A program made the translations under genes and the position numbers. Positions 11,084 through 19,600 of a DNA stretch of 52,138 nucleotides are shown in pieces. Location of the stretch: NCBI GenBank assembly GCA_009712185.1, contig WASQ01000153.1, forward strand, positions 1 to 52,138. The letters run 5' to 3'. Positions within the stretch are counted from its first letter, which is position 1. Each line of letters starts with the position of its first letter. The DNA is from Telmatospirillum sp. Its GTDB lineage: Bacteria; Pseudomonadota; Alphaproteobacteria; Rhodospirillales; Magnetospirillaceae. The notes under the pieces were generated by a model, which saw only the letters and a list, made by a program, of their open reading frames with translations, made no database searches and had not been told where the DNA came from.

Positions 11084-12055
11084 ATGATCGAAATCAGCCA
11101 CCTCACGCATACCTATCCGGGCAACCGGAAGTCGCCCCCCCGCACGGCCATCGATGATCTGTCGCTGTCGATCCCGGCCGGAGAGTTCTGTATTCTGTCC
11201 GGCCCCAACGGCAGTGGAAAATCGACGCTGTTCCGCATCCTGTGCGGCATGGCGCTGCCCTCGTCGGGCACCATCCGCATCGGCGGCCACGACCTGTTCG
11301 CCGAACCCGCGGCGGCGCGCGCCCGCATGTCGGTGGTGTTCCAGAGCCCGGCCATCGACCGCCATCTGTCGGTGGCCGAAAATCTGCGCCTTCAGGCCAC
11401 GCTCTACGGCCTCAGCGGCGCCGATTACAAGGCGCGGCTGGGAGAGGCGGTGGAATGGACCGACCTCAGGGACCGTCTGGCCGACAAGGTTGATACCCTG
11501 TCGGGCGGGCTGGCGCGGCAGGTGGAACTGGCGAAATGCCTGCTGACCCGCCCCGAGATCATTCTTCTGGACGAACCGACCACCGGACTTGATCCCAACA
11601 GCCGGCGCAATTTCATCGAGGCGCTGCAACGCATCCAGCGTCAGCGCAAGATGACGGTACTGATGACCAGCCATATCTTTTCCGAGGCGGAGGACGCCGA
11701 CCGGGTGGCCATCATGAAGGGCGGCCGGCTTCTGGCCTGCGACAGCCCGCAGGCGCTCCGCGCACGCCTGGGCCATGAGATGGTGGTGCTGCAATCCCGG
11801 CGGGCGGAAAGCCTGCTGCCGCGCATCGAGGCCGACCTGGGCATTGCGGTCCGCCGCTATGGCGACGAACTGCGCCTGGAGGAAACCGTCAACGGCGACA
11901 GCCTGCCGATCCTGGAACGTCTCCTGGGACTTTACCGGGGCGACATCGACAGCATCGCGATCAAGCAGCCGGCGCTGGAGGACGTATTCGTCCATATGAC
12001 CGGAAAAACCGCCCAGGACATCGAACGCGAGCAGTTGGAGATCGAAGCCCCATGA
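11084..12055 (+). CDS. ABC-2 type exporter ATPase (DrrA/NodI-like)
   Basis: 323 residues. The nucleotide-binding domain is complete: Walker A GPNGSGKST at about residues 40-48, Q-loop VVFQSPAIDRHLSVAENL, signature LSGGLARQVELAKCLL, Walker B IILLDEPTTGLDP, and H-loop TSHIFSEAEDADR. The C-terminal ~90 residues (EMVVLQSRRAESLLPRIEADL and onwards to LEDVFVHMTGKTAQDIE) form the regulatory extension typical of DrrA-like ATPases. It energises export through the permease encoded next, with which it overlaps by four bases. The family moves antibiotics, lipids or glycans; nothing here fixes the substrate. Confidence 0.94.
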   Translation: MIEISHLTHTYPGNRKSPPRTAIDDLSLSIPAGEFCILSGPNGSGKSTLFRILCGMALPSSGTIRIGGHDLFAEPAAARARMSVVFQSPAIDRHLSVAENLRLQATLYGLSGADYKARLGEAVEWTDLRDRLADKVDTLSGGLARQVELAKCLLTRPEIILLDEPTTGLDPNSRRNFIEALQRIQRQRKMTVLMTSHIFSEAEDADRVAIMKGGRLLACDSPQALRARLGHEMVVLQSRRAESLLPRIEADLGIAVRRYGDELRLEETVNGDSLPILERLLGLYRGDIDSIAIKQPALEDVFVHMTGKTAQDIEREQLEIEAP

Positions 12056-12840
12056 TCCGTGTCGCCCTTGCCCTCGCCCAGCGCGAGTTCATCCGCTTCC
12101 TGCGCCAGCCTCAGCGGGTCGTCGGAACGGTGGCGCAGCCGGTGCTGTTCTGGCTGTTCCTGGGCACCGGATTCAGTTCATCCTTCCGCGCCCCGGGCAT
12201 GGAACAGGTGAGTTATCTCGAATATTTCTATCCCGGCGTCATGCTGATGATGATGCTGTTCGCCAGCATTTTCTCCTCCATCACCATCATCGAGGACCGC
12301 GACGCCGGATTTCTGCAAAGCGTCCTGGTGGCCCCGGTGTCGCGCATGGCCATCGTGCTGGGCAAAGTCCTGGGCGGCACCGCCATCGCCCTGGTGCAGA
12401 CCGTGATCTTCACCATCGCCGCGCCCTTCCTGGGCCTGTCGCTTGGCGCCGGCGCCCTGGCGATGCTGCTGGGCGCCTATGTCCTGACCAGCATGGGCTT
12501 CGCCGCCATGGGCTTTTTCTTCGCCTGGCCGATGCGCTCCTCCTCCGGGTTCCACGCGATCATGATGGTCTTCCTGATGCCGCTCTGGATGCTGTCGGGC
12601 GCCCTGTTCCCGATCGAGCGGGTGCCGGGATGGCTGCATCTGCTGATGAACATCAATCCGGTGGCCCACGCCCTGGTGCTGCTGCGGACGCCCCTCTATA
12701 TGTCGGTGTCGGAGGCCTTCCAGAACCAGCGCTATCTGCTGGCGCTGGCCGTGACGGCGGTCTGGACGATCGCCTGTCTGCTGGGATCCATGGCCCGCGT
12801 GGAGACGCGCGACAAGGGCGGCGCGCCCGCCAGTGCGTAA
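12052..12840 (+). CDS. ABC-2 type exporter permease (DrrB/NodJ-like)
   Basis: 262 residues with about six transmembrane segments. The N-terminal amphipathic stretch ALAQREFIRFLRQPQRVVGT is followed by VAQPVLFWLFLGTGF. The ABC-2 landmark SSITIIEDRDAGFLQSVLVAPVSR and the downstream FLMPLWMLSGALFPIERVPGWL are present. It forms the membrane half of the exporter with the upstream ATPase, probably as a dimer. A strong hairpin downstream suggests it ends the transcription unit. Confidence 0.93.
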   Translation: MIRVALALAQREFIRFLRQPQRVVGTVAQPVLFWLFLGTGFSSSFRAPGMEQVSYLEYFYPGVMLMMMLFASIFSSITIIEDRDAGFLQSVLVAPVSRMAIVLGKVLGGTAIALVQTVIFTIAAPFLGLSLGAGALAMLLGAYVLTSMGFAAMGFFFAWPMRSSSGFHAIMMVFLMPLWMLSGALFPIERVPGWLHLLMNINPVAHALVLLRTPLYMSVSEAFQNQRYLLALAVTAVWTIACLLGSMARVETRDKGGAPASA

Positions 12841-12888
12841 GACCGTGTCCCGGCGATCGAACCGATCAGCGCGGGTCGGATAAGAGAA

Positions 12889-12930
12889 GGCTGCAATGGG
12901 GACGCCCCGTTGCAGCCCTGATCTATTTTC
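12889..12930. terminator. Strong hairpin terminator between convergent genes
   Basis: GGCTGCAATGGGG (12889-12901), loop ACG, CCCCGTTGCAGCC (12905-12917): a 13-bp stem with a single G-T pair. It is followed by CTGATCTATTTT on the + strand. On the - strand the stem is followed by TCTCTTAT, so it could serve both the ABC exporter and the convergent lipoprotein unit. Confidence 0.75.
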
Positions 12931-12965
12931 CGTCGCCCGTCACGACAGAAACCGATTCCAATACT

Positions 12966-13667
12966 TTATCTGACATTCTTCCCGAACGTCATTCGTCGCA
13001 CCGTCATCCGTTCCGCGACGTCCGCGCCACCGGACTGAGCCAGATAACTCCTCGCCGAGGCCACGCTGTCGGACACCGTTATTGAGACCCCAGGCTCCTT
13101 GAAGTCGACAATGACATCACCCGCGTAGAGCACTTCCCCGGCGGCTACCGTGAACCGGGGTGTCGTCGGCTTCAATTTCGTCTCCCCATAAATCCGGACG
13201 GATTGCAGTTCCCCCCTTCCGGCAGCCCCTGTCATCGCGGCGATCCGGTCAAACGACGCAACGGAGTAAAGCCCGTTATCGCCGTGATAGAGCCACGCCA
13301 AAGCATAGCTTCCCGGCGGAACCTGAAATGCGCGATATTCCGTTCCCCGGCAGGCGTCGGAGAGCGATGCGCCGATGTCATAACTCAAAGTAACGGTGGC
13401 GCAGAACTCTGTGTGCAACAACTGTACGTCCCCAGTTCTTATTCCCGTCGCTGGATCGACGGCGATCCAGCCGGCATAGGTCGGGAATTCGACGCCAAAA
13501 GCGGCCGTTACCGGGTTCCGGACGGAAACACCGATGACCACAATCGCCTCCCCGCCCGGCTGGCTGGAGGTCAACGCGGGTTTACCCGACGTGATACTCC
13601 GGCCATCCGTCTGAACACCGCACCCGGCGAGAGCCACTGCCATAGCAAAAATAATGATCTGTCGCAT
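12966..13667 (-). CDS. Putative lipoprotein, paralogue of its upstream neighbour
   Basis: 233 residues from MRQIIIFAMAVALAGC, with an excellent Shine-Dalgarno (GGGGGAGGA) a few bases upstream; the longer frame to 13820 is not credible. A type II signal ends in the lipobox ALAGC, so it should be acylated and membrane-anchored. The mature part is beta-rich without transmembrane segments: PGSYALAWLYHGDNGLYS, RFTVAAGEVLYAGDVIVDF and DSVASARSYLAQSGG. The last two blocks have counterparts in the upstream lipoprotein. No known enzymatic motif is visible and the function is unknown. It lies 14 bases downstream of that paralogue, presumably in one operon. Confidence 0.85.
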   Translation of the reverse strand: MRQIIIFAMAVALAGCGVQTDGRSITSGKPALTSSQPGGEAIVVIGVSVRNPVTAAFGVEFPTYAGWIAVDPATGIRTGDVQLLHTEFCATVTLSYDIGASLSDACRGTEYRAFQVPPGSYALAWLYHGDNGLYSVASFDRIAAMTGAAGRGELQSVRIYGETKLKPTTPRFTVAAGEVLYAGDVIVDFKEPGVSITVSDSVASARSYLAQSGGADVAERMTVRRMTFGKNVR

Positions 13668-13681
13668 TTTTCCTCCCCCGA

Positions 13682-14425
13682 TCAGCGAGCCGGCACGCCT
13701 TCGTCTTTTGTCAAAGCCGCCCCATCCGCCCGGATCAGTGGCCGGAACGGCAGAGATTCGGAATGCCCCTTGCCGGCAAGCAGCGCCCTCGCGGAGGCCT
13801 GACTGTCGCGCAGAGACCATGTCAACCGCTTGGGGGCGCCCACATCGAGGATCAGATCGCCCGCATAAACGGCTTCGCCCGGGGACACATCGAACGTCGG
13901 GGCGCCGGGTAACGCGCGGGCGGCAGGAGAGAACTCTATGATTTTTTGCCCCACGGTGACGGACTGGAATTGGGTCGGAAAAAACCAGTTTCCCTCGTAA
14001 ATCGCGAGAGCCAACGCGTAACGTCCGGCCGGCAATCGAAATGCCTTGAGAACGCCACCCCCAGGCAAATCGTCATAATATAAAACTCCTCCCGGAGTTT
14101 TCGCCCAGACGACGTCCGAAGACACCCGCAGCCTTGTGGAGGGGTCGATCCGGACCCAACGCAGGGCGATATTATTCGCCAAGCCTAGTCTGTTGGGAGG
14201 ACTGTTAACGAGAAACAGGCCGACGATCGCGATCCCCTGTCCCGGCTCCATCGTCCAGGACTCGCCCAGAGAGATATCCTCGATATCCGGCGGCGGCGGC
14301 GGCGGCAGATGCATACATCCTGAAAGAAGAAGTCCCGCAAGCAACGACAGCAGGAAAACGACATGCCGCCCGCTCCCGCCCTCTTTCGATACCGGCGCGG
14401 CCGACACCCTCCCCGATAACGTCAT
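13682..14425 (-). CDS. Putative lipoprotein, first of a paralogous pair
   Basis: 247 residues from MTLSGRVSAAPVSKEGG, with a G-run just upstream; in-frame ATGs at 14440 and 14497 are alternatives. The signal peptide HVVFLLSLLAGLLLSGC ends in a lipobox. A proline run (six prolines) follows the lipidated cysteine region, then a beta-rich domain. Blocks shared with the downstream gene are LPAGRYALALAIYEGNW, TFDVSPGEAVYAGDLILDV and DSQASARALLAGKG. Both genes therefore descend from a duplication. Function is unknown; the pattern suggests a periplasm-facing carrier or scaffold, but that is guesswork. Confidence 0.83.
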   Translation of the reverse strand: MTLSGRVSAAPVSKEGGSGRHVVFLLSLLAGLLLSGCMHLPPPPPPDIEDISLGESWTMEPGQGIAIVGLFLVNSPPNRLGLANNIALRWVRIDPSTRLRVSSDVVWAKTPGGVLYYDDLPGGGVLKAFRLPAGRYALALAIYEGNWFFPTQFQSVTVGQKIIEFSPAARALPGAPTFDVSPGEAVYAGDLILDVGAPKRLTWSLRDSQASARALLAGKGHSESLPFRPLIRADGAALTKDEGVPAR

Positions 14426-14532
14426 ACTGCCCCCCCCCATTGCGGACCATTCACAAGCGGGTCCGGCTCGCATCCTGCGCTGCGCAGACACCGACAAGCC
14501 GATGTCCGGCCCCCCTTTTTTACAAAGGGATC

Positions 14533-14562
14533 ATATTTACGAATATATGTAAATATTCACAA
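14533..14562 (-). promoter_or_regulatory. AT-rich palindrome and candidate promoter for the lipoprotein pair
   Basis: ATATTTAC (14533-14540) and GTAAATAT (14549-14556) form a perfect 8-base inverted repeat in an island far richer in AT than its surroundings. On the - strand TTGTGA (14557-14562) lies 17 bases from TAAATA (14534-14539), a plausible -35/-10 pair reading toward the lipoprotein genes. Confidence 0.45.
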
Positions 14563-14581
14563 TTCGAATTCCATTCCCTTT

Positions 14582-14850
14582 CCGGGCGGCATCAATCCGA
14601 AGCGCGTGCCTTTCGGAAAATCTGATGGAATGGTGGCCTCCGGCTTCTTCATCGGCCGCCTGCTGAAGATGTATCCGGTCGAATCGGTGGTGGTGGCAGT
14701 CTGCCCAGCGGCCTGGGCGACACCGGAGACGTGGCCATCCTGTTCTCGGTCCGGCGTGTCGGGCTGATGCCTCTCGCTCGAATCTCCACCCGGTTGGGAG
14801 AAGCCGCAACGGTGATCGTCGCCATCATCCGGTTCAGGCTGGCGCAGTGA
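14582..14850 (+). pseudogene. Remnant of a 2-hydroxycarboxylate:Na+ symporter (2-HCT/CCS family), 3' end only
   Basis: Two frames together give about 88 residues matching the C-terminus of citrate/malate:Na+ symporters. Frame one reads ASGFFIGRLLKMYPVESVVV. After the loss of one base near 14704-14706, frame two reads SGLGDTGDVAILFSVRRVGL, then MPLARISTRLGEAATVIV, and stops at 14848-14850. Full-length family proteins have about 430-450 residues, so only the last fifth survives and it is frameshifted. No start or upstream part is recognisable. Homology is from recognition of the G-D-x-x-V-L and QISTRxGG-like pattern, not from a search. Confidence 0.6.
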
Positions 14851-14958
14851 CGGGCCGCCCGGGCACAGAAAAACACACCCCACCAAGCCCGGGGCAAAGC
14901 GCCAACCGCAGGGCGCGGGGTCTGTCTGGTCGCGCGGTCGTCGACCGACGGCGGACCG

Positions 14959-15957
14959 CTATGTCCGTTTCGCGGTCGATCCCCGCACGATACAGCGGCC
15001 ATTCAACACCAGCTTGCGGACCGGCGCGTCCGGCGTGTCGATCCGGTCGAGCAGCATCTCCATGGCGGCCCGGCCGATCGCCTCCACCGGCTGTTCGATC
15101 ACGGTGATGCCGGGGCCGACCAGTTCCGTCCAGCGTTCGTTGTCGAATCCCGCCACCGCCAGGTCACCGGGGATCGCGAGCCCCGTCTCTCCCGCCGCCC
15201 TCACCACCCCCATCAGAAGCAGGCCGTTACTGGCGATGATCGCCTCTGGACGGCGCAAGGCCTCGCCCGCGTCGACGGTCCGGCGCCTGAGTTCCGCCTC
15301 GGCGGCCTCGGCGGCCGGGGGGATGAAAACGGCGGCGGGCGGAAGTCCCAGGCGCGCCATCGCGGCCCGATAACCGTCGTGCCGTTCGATGCCCGTCGTG
15401 CTGGCGTTGCCGAACAGACCGGCAATCCGTCGATATCCCCGGTCATAAAGATGTTCGACCAGAACTCCGGCGGCGGCGGCATTGTCGAGAACCACCGTAT
15501 CCTCACGGCTGCGCTGACAGGCGCGATCGATCAGCACCGTCGGAAAACTCCGTGACGTTTCCGCCATCTGCTCCACGGTCCGGCGCGTCGGAGCGAAGAT
15601 GACGCCGGTCACCCTCTCCTCCTCCATCAGCCGCAGATACATGGCCTCCTTTTCCGGATTTTCGTCGGTATTGCAAAGGATCACCCGCAACCCCGCCCGG
15701 TAGGCGGCATCCTCGACGGCGCGGCTCACCGCCGTGAAAAACGGATTGCGGATATCGGCGACGATCAGTCCGATGGTCTGCGAATGGCGCGATCGCAACC
15801 GGCGCGCCGACAGATTGGGCCGATAGCCGGTCTCCCGGACAGCCGCCTCGACCTGGGCGCGCAGCGTGTCGCTCACCACCCCGTTCCCCAGCACCCTGGA
15901 GACCGTCGCCGGAGACACACCGGCCACGCGCGCGACATCCTTGATTCCAACCGTCAT
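14959..15957 (-). CDS. fruR: LacI-family transcriptional regulator, FruR-like
   Basis: 332 residues. The N-terminal helix-turn-helix VGIKDVARVAGVSPATVSRVL and hinge helix YRPNLSARRLRSR are typical. A periplasmic-binding-protein-like sensor domain starts at QTIGLIVADIRNPFFTAV and runs to the C-terminus. It is divergently transcribed from the fructose PTS operon, with two LacI-type palindromes in between, so it very probably represses fruBKA and itself. By analogy with other FruR proteins the inducer would be a fructose phosphate, most likely the fructose 1-phosphate made by FruA/FruB. The symbol rests on context. Confidence 0.85.
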   Translation of the reverse strand: MTVGIKDVARVAGVSPATVSRVLGNGVVSDTLRAQVEAAVRETGYRPNLSARRLRSRHSQTIGLIVADIRNPFFTAVSRAVEDAAYRAGLRVILCNTDENPEKEAMYLRLMEEERVTGVIFAPTRRTVEQMAETSRSFPTVLIDRACQRSREDTVVLDNAAAAGVLVEHLYDRGYRRIAGLFGNASTTGIERHDGYRAAMARLGLPPAAVFIPPAAEAAEAELRRRTVDAGEALRRPEAIIASNGLLLMGVVRAAGETGLAIPGDLAVAGFDNERWTELVGPGITVIEQPVEAIGRAAMEMLLDRIDTPDAPVRKLVLNGRCIVRGSTAKRT

Positions 15958-15975
15958 CGGGCCACCGGCGCCATC

Positions 15976-15991
15976 ATGAAAACGTTCCCAT
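15976..15991. promoter_or_regulatory. FruR operator 1 (imperfect palindrome)
   Basis: ATGAAAACGTTCCCAT shares the left half and centre of operator 2 and differs in the right arm. It lies 19 bases upstream of the regulator start codon, suited to autoregulation. Confidence 0.65.
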
Positions 15992-16071
15992 AAACAATCA
16001 GAGCAAAGTCATCAAAAGCGATCATATTCCGAAATTACACAACAAAAAAACCGAAAAGCCATCCAGCGTTC

Positions 16072-16100
16072 TTGACTCCCGGGTATGAAAACGTTTTCAT
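16072..16100 (+). promoter_or_regulatory. fruB promoter with overlapping FruR operator 2
   Basis: ATGAAAACGTTTTCAT (16085-16100) is a perfect 16-base palindrome with the central ACGT of LacI/FruR-type sites. A TTGACT at 16072-16077 is a plausible -35 element; the -10 would fall on the right arm of the palindrome, so binding would block RNA polymerase. It ends 29 bases before the fruB start codon. Confidence 0.75.
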
Positions 16101-16129
16101 GATGACAACAATAAGTCCGGGAGAGAACG

Positions 16130-18637
16130 ATGCCACCATCCGCCACCGAGACCCTTGTCGCCGCCAACCTGATCCGTCTGGGGGCGGCCCCGGCCGGCAA
16201 AGAGGACGCCATCCGCGAGGCCTGTCAGTTGCTGGTCGCCGCCGGCTGCGCCGCCCCCGGTTATGACGTCAGCATGATCAGACGGGAAGCGGTGGCGAAC
16301 ACTTTTCTGGGACATGGCGTCGCCATCCCGCACGGACTGGGCGAGGATCGCGCCCTGGTCAGACGCGACGGCATCGCCGTCCTGCAAATTCCCGCCGGCA
16401 TCGAATGGAATCCCGGGCAGACCGCCAGACTGGTCGTCGCCATCGCCGCCCGGTCGGACAGCCACATCATCCTCCTGCGGCGCCTCACCCGCCTGATCCA
16501 GGATGACGCGCGTCTGGACACCCTGTTCGTCACCACCAGGACGGACGAGATGATCGCCGCCCTCGCCGGGGACGAGGGGCCGGCCGCCCCCGGGGCACCG
16601 GTCGCCGATCTGGCGGAAACCGTCGCCTGGACGATCGATTATCCGGCCGGTCTCCATGCGCGGCCGGCGTCCGCCTGGGTGGAGGCGGCCCGTCAGTCCG
16701 GCGTCCGCCTTCAGGTCCGCCACGATCATGAGGCCGCCGACGCCCGCAATCTGGTCGCCCTGTTGCAATTGGGCCTGCGTGCCGGCGACACCATCGTCGT
16801 CTCCGCCGAGGGCCCGGACGCGACCGCCGCGCTTGCAAGGTTCCACGCGGTGATCACCGGTCTTTCGGCTCAGGAAAAAGCCGATGCGATGAAAGCGGCA
16901 ACCCGCGCCGCCCTCGCCGTCCAGGGCTGGACACCGCCCGGCGCGCCGCAAACCGTCGTCGGCGTCGGAGCCAGTCCCGGCATCGCGATCGGGGTGGTGC
17001 ATCTCATGACCTCCGTCGACGCGCCGGTGCCCGATGATCCGGGGCATCTGGACGAGGGCGCCGCCCGTTTGCACGACGCCATCACCGCCACCCGCCAGCA
17101 GCTTGCCGCCCTGGCCGACGATGTGACGCGCCGCCTCGGCGCCTCCGAAGCGGCGATTTTCAAGGCACATGGCGATCTGCTGGCCGACAGCGACCTGATC
17201 ACACTGGCCTGCCAGCTGATGGTCGAAGGGCATGGCGTGGCCTGGTCATGGGATCAGGCCGTCGAACGCATGGCGTCGAAGCTCGCGGCCCTCGGCAATC
17301 CCGTCCTGGCGGCGCGCGCCGCCGATCTCCGCGATGTCGGCGGCCGCGTGCTGAGACACCTCCATCCGGCACTGAAGGCCGCGTCCCCGGCCCGGCTCCC
17401 CGACCATCCCTGCATCATCGTCGCCCGGGACCTGTCTCCCTCCGACACCGCCGGGCTGGACCGGGGACGTGTCCTCGGCCTGGTCACGGCGCAGGGAGGG
17501 CCAACCTCCCACACGGCCATCCTCGCCCGGACGACGGGCCTGCCGGCCATTGTCGCCGCCGGCGGGACCGTGGCCTCGATCGCCGACGGCACGATGGCGA
17601 TCATCGACGGGCAGACCGGCCGTCTCTATCTTTCTCCCTCGGACGAGGATATGGCCTCGGCACGGACCTGGATCGACGATCTCGCCCGCCGCCGCGCCCT
17701 GGAGGTGGCGGAACGCGGATTGCCGGCCCGCACCCGCGACGGCCACGTCCTCGCGATCGGCGCCAATGTCAATCTGCCCGATCAGGTTCCCCTGGCCTTG
17801 CAGGAGGGGGGGGAAGGCGTCGGCCTGATGCGGACCGAATTCCTGTTCCTCGAACGCGGCTCGACCCCCGGCGAGGATGAACAGTTCGCAACCTACCGCG
17901 CGATGATCGACGCCCTCGACGGGCGGCCGCTGATCGTCCGCGCGCTCGATATCGGCGGCGACAAACAGGTCGCCCATCTCAACCTGCCGCATGAGGACAA
18001 CCCTTTCCTCGGCGTCCGCGGCGCCCGCCTGCTGCTGCGGCGTCCGGACCTCCTGGATCCGCAATTGCGCGCGCTTTACCGGGCCGCGGCCGGCGGCGGC
18101 GATCTTTCGATCATGTTCCCGATGGTGACGTCGGTCGATGAGGTGATCGCGCTCCGCGCCGCCTGCGACCGCGTCCGGGCCGATGTCGGAGGACCGGCCG
18201 TCCCGGTCGGCATCATGATCGAGGTGCCGGCGGCGGCCATGGAAGCCGATATCCTGGCCCGTCATGTCGACTTCTTCTCAATCGGCACGAATGACCTCAC
18301 CCAATATGCGCTGGCGATCGACCGGCAGAATCCCGAACTGGCCGCCGAGGCCGACAGTCTGCATCCCGCCGTCCTGCGTCTCATCCGCCAGACGGTGGCC
18401 GGCGCCCGCCACCATCAGCGCTGGGTCGGCGTCTGCGGGGGCATCGCCGGCGATCCCTTCGGCGCCGCCCTGCTTGCCGGACTAGGCGTCACCGAACTGT
18501 CGATGACGCCGCGCGAGATTCCCGCCGTCAAGGCGCGGCTGCGCCGCAGCGATCACGCCGCCTTGCAAGCCCTGGCGGCCCAGGCTCTGGCCGCCGAAAC
18601 GGCCCGCCAGGTGCGCGCCCTGGATGTCGCGCCATGA
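16130..18637 (+). CDS. fruB: Fructose PTS multiphosphoryl transfer protein (IIA-HPr-EI)
   Basis: 835 residues, preceded by GGGAGAGAACG. There are three PTS domains. EIIA(Fru), ~1-145, has phospho-His 68 in GVAIPHG. HPr, ~163-255, has phospho-His 176 in GLHARPAS. Enzyme I, ~275-835, has phospho-His 461 in GGPTSHTAILA, the PEP-site GEGVGLMRTEFLFL, and the C-terminal FFSIGTNDLTQYALAIDR. The protein therefore carries phosphate from PEP all the way to FruA, so fructose uptake does not need separate general PTS proteins. It is the first gene of the operon under the FruR-type operator and overlaps fruK by four bases. Confidence 0.96.
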   Translation: MPPSATETLVAANLIRLGAAPAGKEDAIREACQLLVAAGCAAPGYDVSMIRREAVANTFLGHGVAIPHGLGEDRALVRRDGIAVLQIPAGIEWNPGQTARLVVAIAARSDSHIILLRRLTRLIQDDARLDTLFVTTRTDEMIAALAGDEGPAAPGAPVADLAETVAWTIDYPAGLHARPASAWVEAARQSGVRLQVRHDHEAADARNLVALLQLGLRAGDTIVVSAEGPDATAALARFHAVITGLSAQEKADAMKAATRAALAVQGWTPPGAPQTVVGVGASPGIAIGVVHLMTSVDAPVPDDPGHLDEGAARLHDAITATRQQLAALADDVTRRLGASEAAIFKAHGDLLADSDLITLACQLMVEGHGVAWSWDQAVERMASKLAALGNPVLAARAADLRDVGGRVLRHLHPALKAASPARLPDHPCIIVARDLSPSDTAGLDRGRVLGLVTAQGGPTSHTAILARTTGLPAIVAAGGTVASIADGTMAIIDGQTGRLYLSPSDEDMASARTWIDDLARRRALEVAERGLPARTRDGHVLAIGANVNLPDQVPLALQEGGEGVGLMRTEFLFLERGSTPGEDEQFATYRAMIDALDGRPLIVRALDIGGDKQVAHLNLPHEDNPFLGVRGARLLLRRPDLLDPQLRALYRAAAGGGDLSIMFPMVTSVDEVIALRAACDRVRADVGGPAVPVGIMIEVPAAAMEADILARHVDFFSIGTNDLTQYALAIDRQNPELAAEADSLHPAVLRLIRQTVAGARHHQRWVGVCGGIAGDPFGAALLAGLGVTELSMTPREIPAVKARLRRSDHAALQALAAQALAAETARQVRALDVAP

Positions 18638-19600
18638 CGGGTCCGGTCATCACCGTCACCCTCAATCCGGCCATCGACGAGACCGTCACGCTCGATCACC
18701 TGCATCCCGGACAGGTGCACCGCGCGCGCTCGGTCGGGCTCAACGCCGGCGGCAAGGGGGTGAATGTCGCAAGCTGCCTTGCCGACTGGGGACTGCCGGT
18801 GATCGCCACCGGCATCCTGGGCAAGGCCAACGATCCGGTATTCGCCACGCTGTTCGACAGCAAGAGGATCATCGATCGCTTCTCGCGCGTCGCCGGGGAC
18901 ACGCGGGTCAATATCAAACTGGTCCATGCCACCGGCACGACCGACATCAATCTCCCCGGCCTTGCCGTCACCCCCGACGCGCTTTCCGAAGTGACCGCCA
19001 CCATCCTCGGGCTGGCGGAGCCGGACAGCCTCGTGGTATTGGCCGGCAGCCTTCCGGCCGGCGTCGATGACAGCCTTTATCGCGACCTCATCGACGCCCT
19101 GTCCGACCGGGGAGCCCGGGTCCTCCTTGATACCAGCGGCGCTGGACGGCCGGGCGCGCCACCGTCCCTTCTGCATCAAGCCCAATCGCGCAGAACTTGA
19201 AGCCTGGACCGGCCATCCGCTGCCAGGGATGTCCGATGTCGCGTCCGCGGCGCGGGCGCTTCTGACACGCGGGCTCCGCCTCGTCGTCGTTTCGTTGGGC
19301 GAGAAGGGCGCCGTCTTCGCCGACGACACGCAAACCCTGCTGGCAACCCCGCCGGCGATCGCCTGCACCAGCACCGTGGGCGCCGGAGACGCCATGGTCG
19401 CCGGTATTGTCGCAGCGGTGCGGGACGGGGCGCCGCTGGAGAGCATCGCCCGGCTGGCCTCCGCCTTTGCGGTGGGCAAACTCGGTCTCCCGGGGCCCAA
19501 CCTGCCTTCCCGCGCCGGCATCGAAGGGCTGGCGGCCAGGGTCCTGATCACCCCGCTCCGCCCTTCAGACCTCCACGTTCTGCCGAAGAGGAAACCATGA
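18634..19600 (+). pseudogene. fruK: 1-phosphofructokinase with an internal frameshift
   Basis: A PfkB-family kinase that phosphorylates fructose 1-phosphate to the 1,6-bisphosphate. The first part (18634 to about 19140) reads ITVTLNPAIDETVTL, LNAGGKGVNVASCLADWG, and LAGSLPAGVDDSLYRDL. The second part is in a different frame: [20 protein letters not shown], then [13 protein letters not shown] and the catalytic [13 protein letters not shown] (general base Asp). The switch falls in GATACCAGCGGCGCTGGAC (from 19129); adding one GC pair restores a 322-residue frame, a normal length. As written, the first frame stops at 19200 without the catalytic motif. It may be a true mutation, a sequencing or assembly error, or recoding. 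Its stop overlaps fruA (ATGA). Confidence 0.85.

Noticed and set aside
14498-14958. Small - strand open frames at 14537-14809, 14557-14886 and 14649-15002
   Set aside because: They have no ribosome sites or family signal; the + strand remnant of a symporter explains this stretch better.
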